Source: Hormiphora californensis (Eukaryota; Ctenophora; Tentaculata; Cydippida; Pleurobrachiidae). From it: a stretch of DNA of 64,000 nucleotides. Made by a program: the position numbers and the translations under genes. The stretch covers positions 8,042,905 to 8,106,904 of the forward strand of contig CM035352.1 in NCBI GenBank assembly GCA_020137815.1, in the 5' to 3' direction. Below, one piece after another: positions 48,850-58,321 of this stretch. The notes below the pieces were generated by a model. That model searched no databases. It saw nothing but the letters and a program-made list of their open reading frames with translations, and was not told where the DNA came from. Position 1 is the stretch's first letter; each line of letters begins with the position of its first letter.

Positions 48850-49766
48850 ATGTTGTGCTCAAGGACCCTCTCTCGGGTCACAACACAGCTACCCAAGCTT
48901 ACAGCAGCATCTTTACACACAACAGCTCCTGTTCTTGCTAGAAGGAAATTGTAAGTTAACAAGACATATTCCTGCACGGTTCAGACTTTCTCTCTCGTGT
49001 TGTTTTACTCTGTCAGAGCATTGGCGTGAGAACTAAGAACTGTGGTCAGAGCATTGGCCTGGCAGGTTTTACTTGATTTTCTACTTTATATCTCTCTCTC
49101 CTCACAGTTTGGAGAAGCAGATCGACCGACGGGATCTGGCCCCTGCACCCCACACTAACATCTACGGAGGTACAATCTACCAGGAATCCTGGTTAGACGA
49201 CCTTGTTATGAATCTGAATGAACAAATGAATGTGCACGAGGGAGACAGGTAAGAGGGGGAGTCACACATACCTTTGTGTGAGATATGTATCAAGTAGCAT
49301 TGTAAATGTACAAGTTAATAGTGGGTTGGGGTAACTACCAATATCATATCGTTATTGTGGAATCTTCTTTTTCTGGGTGAATCCCAACGTTTGTAAAGAC
49401 TCCACATGAACACCCTGTACTCGCGTCTCCAGGGTGATAGATGACATCCTAATTCGACGGTTCATGGAGAATCTATTCAACAATACACGAGCCCGTCACG
49501 CCCCCCTCAAAGCAGAGTTTAAACAAGTGATAATCAAACGGCGGTTAAACCACCTCGACATTAGCTTGTTCTTCGACCACTACACGCTGACCCGGCAACT
49601 GCGGCAAGTGGAGTTCCTGTGTGGATTCTCGGAAAGGATCCTGGCAGAGATGTTTGGGGTGCGGTGTCAGGTGCACGTGCTGGAGTACGGATCTATTAGA
49701 GATGTGTTGAAGAACAGGAGGAGGAAGTATGAACTGGGAACACAGTATACACCTGTGTCTGTGTGA
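48850..49766 (+). CDS. MRPS24: Mitochondrial ribosomal protein S24 (uS3m)
   Basis: Exons 48850-48950, 49108-49248 and 49433-49766 give 191 residues. It is a small-subunit protein of the mitochondrial ribosome. The presequence contains AASLHTTAPVLARRK, comparable to LHTSPVCAKN in the human protein. The core VIDDILIRRFMENLF, VIIKRRLNHLDI and VEFLCGFSERILAEMFGVRCQVHV aligns with human VEDVFLRKFM, LVLKRRGNQLEI and [24 protein letters not shown]. It has a ~20-residue extension at the C-terminus. A CATCTTCAG acceptor lies 41 nt before the ATG. Confidence 0.87.
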
Positions 49767-49898
49767 GAGTGGTTTTGTAAGTTATTGTTTTAATAAGTTT
49801 GTTTAGATTTGATAACCACATGTTTTCTAGCAATATAATTTCTAGCTACATGATCCCAAATATAATATTCCAAGTTCTCAATCCGAATCTAAATCATC

Positions 49899-49924
49899 AC
49901 ATCTCTCTCTCTCTCCCTCTCTCC

Positions 49925-50008
<84 letters not shown>
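49899..50008. repeat. CT microsatellite
   Basis: Interrupted CT repeat between the convergent MRPS24 and carotenoid oxygenase genes. Confidence 0.9.
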
Positions 50009-50010
<2 letters not shown>

Positions 50011-50044
50011 TTACAAGTTACAAATGTCATTCATTCATTCCAGC

Positions 50045-51708
50045 TCAGAACTCACTGTCCGCATCCACCCACATTCCGTGGTTGGTCCAGGGAATCCTAA
50101 TTGGGCTGGACAACCTCGCAATCACCTTCATTGTCTCTGCATCCCAGATATACAGCTCTGAATCCTGGGTGATAGCATTAAAAACAGGCGCCATGAGGAC
50201 CCCATCATCCTCCTTCCTACCCCCGGGTCTACCCACAAAGACGGGCTCCACCGGGAACAAGTTGAGGTCATCCCAGTTGCTACTCTCCTGCCTGCACAAG
50301 TTCAGTTTGAGTAGCCCCATGGCATTCTTGTTGTCCCACTGAATGGTGTGGAGATACACCACACAGAAGGGTTTGCCCCTGTGTTTGTCGTTTATATAGG
50401 GAAAATCCACGTGGAGTATCCGGGGTGACCACATTTGGGGGTGATCCCGAACCTCACTCTCTCCCGTTTCCATGTTCATGACAAACCTTCTGATGGTGAT
50501 GTCGGTCAGAGGCTGGAATTCCTTTCTGTACACAAAGTTATCATCCAGAATGTAATCTTTGTTCAAGATCTCATAGTAGCAGTGAGTGTCATCGAACTCC
50601 TTCATCGATGTAGGTGTAGGGTAGTCCACCACAATCTCTGTCTCCCCCTTCTCGTTCTTCCTCTGGAAGGAATTGATGATATGGACCGAGATGAAGGGAT
50701 CGAACATAAACGTCTTGTAGGTCCCATCCTTCAGGGACATAACATGAATCTGAGTGGGTGCCTCCCTGTCGAACACTATGTTAGTACACACATGGAAGGG
50801 AGACTCTAACTTAACCCTCAGACTAAGCCTGGGGAGGATCACATAATCCTCGGTTACACCCATGGAGTGAATGATCCTCATGTCATCTAGTGGGCTTGGG
50901 ATTGTGCCAACTACCTCTGTGGCCGCTTTTCCAGTTATGTCGTTTGTGAATCGAACCATCTGGAAGTGAGGTTCAACACCCGACACCATACCCTTATCCA
51001 GCCCTGTCACGTAGATGTAGTTGTAACTGTCCCCGGTGGAAGGGTGTCGAGTGAAGTGGGATGCCGACATGAATTCCTTCACAAACCATGGCTGGGATAC
51101 CAGCGTGTATTTATCCATGTGGTCTAGAGTATCAGGGTGGACGTCAAAATAGAGAGGTGCTTCACCACACACTGTGATCCCATCCCGTCCCTTCAGCTTC
51201 CAGGGGGTTATGTTAGTTGTTATCCCTCCGACTATCCCAAACCGTCATCTTGGCCTTTTCAAAGGTAGACACAGGGGGATCCATATCACCAACAATCTTG
51301 TGCGGGACAAGCTCCCCAGTCTCCACACTCCTAGTTGAAGATGCCTGTCTTGAGGAACTTGGCAGAGAAACTTGGCTCACCGCCAGGCACAAAAGTCCAC
51401 TTGTAGACCTTGCTGAGTGCATCCACCACATTATTTACCTTTCTCTCCCCCACACTGTACGCTCCAACACCAACCTTGTACATGGTACCAGCCAGCCATT
51501 CAGGCACCTTCCCATCGACTAGTTTCAGTTGGGCCTCTGTTATCTCAGATTCTTCGTTTGAGAAGAGCCCCTCTGGCTGTACTCGACCCTCGGTGCTGTC
51601 ATCAAATGCTGCATACCCAGAGCACTTGTCCTGTCCCTCACTGCACTGGGTGGCGGCCAGGGCTGCCGGGGTAAGGAGAAGGAGGATTGTCAGATAGAAC
51701 GGAGTCAT
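50045..51708 (-). CDS. Carotenoid oxygenase family protein with two frame breaks
   Basis: BCO/RPE65 family enzymes cleave or isomerise carotenoids with an iron held by four histidines. The homology is continuous over ~550 codons but uses three frames: 51708 to ~51335, ~51335 to ~51240, then ~51240 to 50045. The breaks fall in KTGIF|STRSVETGE and KMTVWD|VGGITTNI. Candidate iron ligands remain: His in SASHFTRHPSTGD, HSMGVTEDYVI, DPFISVHIINSFQ and the C-terminal TNHGMWVD. Unusually for this cytosolic or organellar family, the frame starts with a secretion-type signal peptide (MTPFYLTILLLLTPAALAA) and a CSEGQDKC segment. Both shifts are in the same direction and could be two single-base errors or true inactivation. 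Confidence 0.82.
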
Positions 51709-51719
51709 GATGCAAATGA

Positions 51720-52660
51720 AGGGCTTACACTTCGATCACTTGTTTTAAATCGCTATACTACTATAACAGGAGAGATTTGGTAGTTACGTGAGTGAATCGG
51801 TGTACACAATCAAAATACCGGCAATCGGTATGAAATAATTTGCCATGCTACGCAGTCTGTCTGTTCGGGCTCGCGTGTGAGAGCTGACAGACAAGGAACA
51901 TGTTAAGAAATGATTGTGCCAATATTGCACTATCGATCTGGTTAGAGCAAAGCACACCGATTGGAATTGTCTCACAAAAGACTCTTTGTGTAGCATTTGC
52001 AAAGAATTAAGAAATGATGCGACAAAAGCAGGCTGTGAAGTGTGTAACATGGAAAACTTGTGAATTATATTTCAAACAATTGATTCACAGATAAACATAT
52101 TGCCACACTGTATCACAATGTACTATATTACTACTGTAACCATTGCAGTAGAGTAAACAGGCATAGACGCGACTTGTTTTGTTCAAACCAGAGAGAGAGA
52201 GAGAGGGTCACGACTATAACTACAGAAAGATTACCTACCATTTTCAACAAATATATCCCATTTCTAATTGTCTCAATTTACAGATTCATTTGCCAAATTC
52301 TAGGAGACGATGATAATTTCAAATTCGGGGAAACTGATCTTACCCAAATGCAATCCCTCCTAGTAGTCCGACCTAGATAATAAGAGGTTTGAAAGATAAC
52401 CCCATTCATAGATCTGAATCCTAAAAAGCCTTAATACTGTGCCTATTGTGCTGGAAAATTCCATTCGGGTACAGCTATCATTACATAACGAGACAAGATT
52501 GTGTCTCACGTAGCCGCACCAAGGCCAGCTGCAGTAGTGAGACCACATTCCTAGATCCTAATTGTTGTTACTCAACAACAAGGTCCTAGACAAGGTAATA
52601 AAGGAGTCCCAATCATCACACTTCACATGTTCCAGAAACCGACCGAATCAGAAAATACTG
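51720..52660. other. Intergenic DNA, no gene seen
   Basis: AT-rich spacer with a small GA repeat at 52190-52205. No supported exon. Confidence 0.5.
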
Positions 52661-52668
52661 GTCCCTGA

Positions 52669-53183
52669 CAGTGGTGGCCCCAGCCTGGGGTGGTGGGGGG
52701 GTGGCCACCCCCCCCAAAACTTTTCAGACAGGGGTTGTTGGGGGTGGTAAAATAGCTTTAAAATGTGTTCTAAATTGCTTTAAATTGATCAAAATCTTAA
52801 ATTTTCCGGGGGCTTCGCCCCTTACCCACACCAGGGGCTGAACATCATTAAAAAATGTTTCTAAAAGGGCTGAAAATTGTCCCCACCTAGGGCTGAAAAT
52901 CGATGAAATATTGTTCTAAATTGTTTTAATCCATCAAAATTTCCGGGGCTTCGCCCCTTGTGGCTGAAACCCGTTGAAAAAGTTTTCTAAAATGGCTGAA
53001 AATTGTTAAAAAAAGTTGTTCTAAATTGCTTAAAATTCATCAAAAACTAAAATTTTCCGGGGGCTTCGCCCCCTAGCCCTGGGGGCCGCGCCCCCCAAAC
53101 CCTCGGTCGCTAGGTTTGGGGTTGAAGTGTGGCCTTCGGCCACACCACCCCCCCAAAAAATCCGTGCTGGGGCCACCCCTGGA
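52669..53183. mobile_element. hAT-like non-autonomous element, 515 bp
   Basis: Termini CAGTGGTGGCCCCAGC and GCTGGGGCCACCCCTGGA are inverted repeats. They are flanked by GTCCCTGA (52661-52668) and CTCCCTGA (53184-53191), a 7/8 match to an 8-bp duplication. The interior holds three copies of CCGGGG(G)CTTCGCCCC, each a small hairpin, between AT-rich TTCTAAATTGCTT segments. The uninterrupted host sequence is at 45486-45519. Confidence 0.85.
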
Positions 53184-53332
53184 CTCCCTGATTGGCTGAT
53201 AACCAGTCAAAATCAAGTCATCCAAAATCAAGCTACTCGCCCCTAACTAGCTACTTTTTACTACTACGGTAGAAACTGATACAATGTAAAAATCTCCCCT
53301 CTCTCAAATAGGAAGTCTATGTATCCAATACA

Positions 53333-54145
53333 ATGGCCGGTACTATAGGTGAATTTGAGGTGAAGTTGTCGAGACGGCTGCGTGTTCCAAAATCTACTGC
53401 CCACACAATCCTTCTCTCCCTTTGTGCCCTCTTCTCTGGAGTCAAACCTGCCCTACTCTTCGATTTCTGCCCAATTTCAAAAGATCAGCTTAGCAAGGTG
53501 CTAGCTGATGTACTGGGATACATTCCATCATGTGTCACTAATCGAGACAAGGATGTTTTGAATGAGAAATCAGTCGGGAAAAATAACTTTGCTGTCGTTG
53601 AACTGGTTGGCAGTAACGGGTTTGGTGATATATTTGTAGTGGATAAGAATGCTGATTACTCAGACTATGACCCCTGTTTTATAGACTGTTCAAGAGGATT
53701 ACAGTCAGGTCCTGTAATGGCTGATCAAGCTGTTGTTTCGAGACATTGGCAGGTTTTTGAAGAGTTTCTCAGGGACATCAGATCAGGAACAGGAACACTA
53801 TCCTGTACCGATGAGTTGGTATGTTTCTCAACTTTGTATGGGATGTTCCTGAAGTACCCCTACCTTTACTACACCTGTAACGAGAGCAACTGTCTCTCGG
53901 GGGAACCACTTTACCTAGTGGAACTAGCACTTCCCGAGCGGCACCTTACCGGTGTGATCAGTTGTGACGGTGTGATATCCAATGCTTCAGACACCATTCA
54001 TCCTGCTGAACCTGATTCCTTGTTTTCTTTCTCCCAGTTTACTCTTCCCGCCTCTATTTGCGATGAACACCGTCTTGGTGAACTCAAGAAAATGCGGTAT
54101 TTCCATCGTGTTACCATGGTAACTAGAGCAGCAGTTGCCATGTAG
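53333..54145 (+). CDS. UPF0739 (C1orf74)-like protein
   Basis: 270 residues in one exon, close to my recollection of the ~270-residue animal UPF0739 family, whose function is unknown. The N-terminal segment SLCALFSGVKPALLFDFCPISKDQLSKVL resembles that family's KPALLFDY/QL region. There is no signal peptide or membrane segment. The assignment rests on remembered similarity and length. The last codons run into GTTACCATGGTAAC repeat sequence, so the C-terminus may have been extended by repeat DNA. A CAAATAG acceptor ends 21 nt before the ATG. Confidence 0.5.
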   Translation: MAGTIGEFEVKLSRRLRVPKSTAHTILLSLCALFSGVKPALLFDFCPISKDQLSKVLADVLGYIPSCVTNRDKDVLNEKSVGKNNFAVVELVGSNGFGDIFVVDKNADYSDYDPCFIDCSRGLQSGPVMADQAVVSRHWQVFEEFLRDIRSGTGTLSCTDELVCFSTLYGMFLKYPYLYYTCNESNCLSGEPLYLVELALPERHLTGVISCDGVISNASDTIHPAEPDSLFSFSQFTLPASICDEHRLGELKKMRYFHRVTMVTRAAVAM

Positions 54146-54236
54146 TTACCATGGTGGTTGTTATGTAGTTGCCATGGTAGTTGTTATGTAGTTGCCATGG
54201 CAATGTGTGAATGGTATTTCCCATGTAAGCCAATAT

Positions 54237-55588
54237 AGGCCAGTCATATGACGTTGTGAAATGGAACTAATTGATCTAAAAGCGATTCCACTTCCAGGGC
54301 ACTCCAATGGGTCTCTACAACCACCAAAAAAATTTACCGCGGGTACCGCGATGGAGAAATCGGTCATTTCCGGGTTTATTTTGCACCTGCATAAATATAG
54401 CCTAGGACAAATGCGATATACGGTAAAAACCGTCTTTGGAAACAAGTAGAAAAGAAATCAAGGGCACTTAAGTGTGTAGCGTCCTCGCATTAGTGGGGGT
54501 AGGTGCTGGAATTAAGTCTCTATCTTATCAGGTTAATTAGATAATTGGATAATTAGATGTGCACATAGCCGTTTTATGGTTATACGGTAAAAACCATCTT
54601 TGGAATGGAGTAGAGAAAAAACCGAGGGTACTAGAGTGATCAGCGTCCTCGAATTAGTGGGGGTAGGTACCAAAATTAAGTTCCTATCTCATCGCGTTAA
54701 TTAGATAATTGGATAATTAGGTATGCGCATAACCGTTTTTAGGTTACATGGCTATAGCCACTTAGGAATGGTTTAGAGACTTTTCATTGGTGCCATTTTG
54801 TAGGCAATAGCCAAGTTATGGGGGGTCGACGCCGGACTTTTAAGCTCTATATTCAACCATTTAGCCGTTATATGGCTTTAAAGGTGCTCAAAATCGGTCT
54901 TTTTACCGCTTTGTTGCTCACTTTGAGCACCTTTAAAGCCAAATAACGGCTGAACGGTTGAATATAGAGCTTAAAAGTCCGACGTCGACCCCCAATAACT
55001 TGGCTATTGCCTACAAAATGGCACCAATGACAAGTCTCTAAACCATTCCTAAGTGGCTATAGCCATGTAACCTAAAAACGGTTATGCGCATACCTAATTA
55101 TCCAATTATCTAATTAACGCGATGAGATAGGAACTTAATTTTGGTACCTACCCCCACTAATTCGAGGACGCTGATCACTCTAGTACCCTCGGTTTTTTCT
55201 CTACTCCATTCCAAAGATGGTTTTTACCGTATAACCATAAAACGGCTATGTGCACATCTAATTATCCAATTATCTAATTAACCTGATAAGATAGAGACTT
55301 AATTCCAGCACCTACCCCCACTAATGCGAGGACGCTACACACTTAAGTGCCCTTGATTTCTTTTCTACTTGTTTCCAAAGACGGTTTTTACCGTATATCG
55401 CATTTGTCCTAGGCTATATTTATGCAGGTGCAAAATAAACCCGGAAATGACCGATTTCTCCATCGCGGTACCCGCGGTAAATTTTTTTGGTGGTTGTAGA
55501 GACCCATTGGAGTGCCCTGGAAGTGGAATTGCTTTTAGATCAATTACTTCCTTTTTCAGCGATATATCGACGTCATATGACTGGCCTA
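54237..55588. mobile_element. 1.35 kb foldback element
   Basis: Left arm 54237-54892 and right arm 54922-55588 are reverse complements with only scattered differences and a short outer mismatch zone, around a 29-bp loop. Outer ends read TAGGCCAGTCATATGACGT and the complement. Each arm also contains two ~170-bp direct subrepeats, each starting CGGTAAAAACC and ending GATAATTGGATAATTAG. No intact coding frame: the same 59-residue frame seen in both arms is a consequence of the inversion. Confidence 0.93.
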
Positions 55589-55896
55589 ATACCCAGTGTG
55601 CAACATATTTTATGTGTGGTTTCTGTTACAGTAATCTTGGCTGCCTCAGCCAGTCACAATATTTGGATATTATGCGGCTATGCTGTTCGATACTGATACT
55701 CTAGCACATATTAGGTGGTCTCACATTGTATTATTGATTTCTCTCGAAGCTGTTTGATCAGATCCATGATCATCTCTCTTCCTAGTTGGGTCATCTCAGT
55801 GAGAGAGAATATTCGAGAAGAATTATTGATATTCCAAGTACTGCTTCATAATGTTGCCAAATTGAGATGAGCATGAGAAAATGATCTATCCCTTCA

Positions 55897-56866
55897 CCCA
55901 GTGTCAACTTATTTCGAAAGGCATTAGACTCTGAAAATTTCTTAAAAAAGGCATTATTTTCTAACTAAAAAGTGTTGGCAATGATACTAGATAGTACATA
56001 GAAGGCATTAGTTAACAGTTTATTCGATTATTCGGGCATCTGTTTAAATAATGCCTGATAATGCCATTTTGAGACTCTGTTGAAATTTGTCAATTTTGCA
56101 TGAATTTGGTGCTTGGAATGACTTTATAGAGCACCCGGGAACCATTCCCTATCATAATAAGTCATTTTAAATAAAAATCTAGCGAAATTTGAAGAATTTT
56201 TTTTTTAATAATTTAATTTTTTAATTAAGTTAATTATAAAATAGGTTAATTGTTTTAATTTGTGGCACATCAACTCTCCTTATTTTGTTTTATGTGACCC
56301 TTATAATGATTGTCTATCTCGTAGAATTGTTATAGAAGCTAAAAAACAGGTTTGAGTGATAAACTAAGGAGGGCATTATTTGGATTCTGGAGTCCCAATA
56401 ATGCCCCCAGAGTCCCAATAATGCCCCAGAGTCCCTCAGAGTCCCAATTAACACGCAAAAATAATGCCTTAGAATCTCAGAATCCCATGAAATCTGATAC
56501 CTACCATACTACCTTATTAGCACGAGCTAATTAGAGGGAGAGAGAGGAAGTGAGAGAGAAAGAGAGAGTGGGTGAGAGAGAGAGAGAGTGAGGGAGAGAC
56601 AGAGAGAGAGACAGAGAGAGAGAGGGAGAGAGACATAGAGATAGACAGAGAGAAAGGGAGAGAGAAGAATAGAGGAGAGAGGGTGAGAGTGAGGGGAGAA
56701 ACAGCTGTATAATTTCTTGTTTTGGGTTCACATTACACTGTAATTTACAGACAAATGTGTGTGATTGGGGAACTAGGCTTGGCATTATTTTGGCATTATT
56801 TTGGCATTATTTTCTCTAAAAGCATTGGAAATTAGATTCGCATATTCGTGGCTTTTTGACACTGGG
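55897..56866. mobile_element. 970-bp hAT-like element with perfect 8-bp target duplication
   Basis: Termini CCCAGTGTCAA and TTGACACTGGG are perfect inverted repeats. TCCCTTCA is present directly outside both ends (55889-55896 and 56867-56874). An 8-bp duplication points to hAT-type transposition. The interior is AT-rich and repeats GGCATTATTTT (or AATAATGCC) at least a dozen times. It carries a GA/GAGG tract (56535-56700) and encodes no transposase. Confidence 0.92.
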
Positions 56867-57189
56867 TCCCTTCAGCTTTGTGTAATTAACACTTTTTAGT
56901 TTTTATGAATATTATTCTTCCCAATCTATGTGTTTCTGGGAGTGGCTTTATCATACGCTATATATTTTGGTTGGTGACAGAGTGTAGGTAAAATGCAATC
57001 CATTGGTCAATCCTGCATCATTGTGCTAAGAAGAAAAAGCGATATAGAAAAGAGAGACAGAAAAGATACATGAGAGAGAGAGAGAGATGCAAGTACTAAT
57101 TGCAAAACAGCTAATTACATGTGCACGTGTATTATAACGTGTGACGTAAATCAACCCAGCTCTTCAGTCGCTTCTGTTTAGATATTACA

Positions 57190-57400
57190 GTAGTAGTAGT
57201 TTAGTAGTTTGACGGTAGTAGTAGTAGTTTGACGGTAGTAGTAGTAGTAGTACTTAGTACTGGACAGCCTAGTACAGTGGTAGTAGCAGTAGTAGTTTAA
57301 TTACAGTGTTGTAGTAGTAAAAGTTTGACGGTAGTAGTAGTAGTAGTTTGACGGTAGTTTGACGGTAGTAATAGTAGTAGTAGTAGTAGTTTGACGGAAG
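57190..57400. repeat. (TAG)n / GTTTGACGG repeat
   Basis: Alternating TAG trinucleotide runs and TTTGACGG blocks in irregular order. 57400-58300 downstream shows no supported gene. Confidence 0.85.
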
Positions 57401-58321
57401 ACTAACAGTCGAGTCTTCCGTGTTAACACCAAAGATATTTAAAGAGGGGTCTTGTTCTGACTTGGTGTCCCTTACAATCTTCACCCCATCCAGAATCCTT
57501 CTCTCTTCGTTCTAGGCGTTTCGAGCTCCTTCGTCTCTATATTGTTACAACTGTGCGTGTCACGTGTAACTACGGGTGGGAAGTAGAAGTACCACTGTCG
57601 GTGTGATTTCTCTGGGCATATCCCTCATCCCGGCGTGACACATACATATTATACTGCCCTGTATAACTGCATACAGTGCCGTTTAGTGATCTGCAGTACG
57701 CTAGGCGTAAATTCTACTTTGTCTCGTGTGGAGGTTGTTTTTGGTGTCTGACAGCTCTCTGTTTGCGGTGGATTATCCCAGCCCGTGCAGTGACTGCAAC
57801 TGTCACTGTTTACATGTGTCATGTACCACCGTGGTTCAATGTGAAAGCAGTGACCCCTGAAGTGACCCTGAACTGATGTACAATCCCTGTTATTTCTCTC
57901 CTTGCCGCTTCAATATGATCTCTCTGGTCTCCCTATCTCTCTAAAGTGGCCCTGATTTGATGTGTAATCCCATATTGTTTGTATAGCAGAGAGATCAGAT
58001 CGTGATCACAAGCACATGTAAAGCATGGAGCCGTGCCAATTCACATGTGTATTGAATACACGTTTGTGTAATGCGGCCATTATGTTGTGAAGTGTGATCT
58101 TTATATTGTCATGCCGTGTTTATACAGAACAAAGATAACATCTTGTTGTACGTGAGTGGCGTATGTGACCACTCTTTATTTTCATTTCAGCCCTTTGTTC
58201 CCCTCCCCTAACCCTTCTGACTTCTGTTTCTGTAGCTCTATATATAGTTAGGCCCTTTGTTGCCCTCCCGACCCCCTAACCCGTTTCATGTTTCTATATA
58301 GCTCTACAATGATATTAAGGA

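Noticed and set aside
54161-55704. Same ~59-residue frame found on both strands, possible gene pair
   Set aside because: It is one sequence in the two arms of the foldback element, with no domain or splice context.
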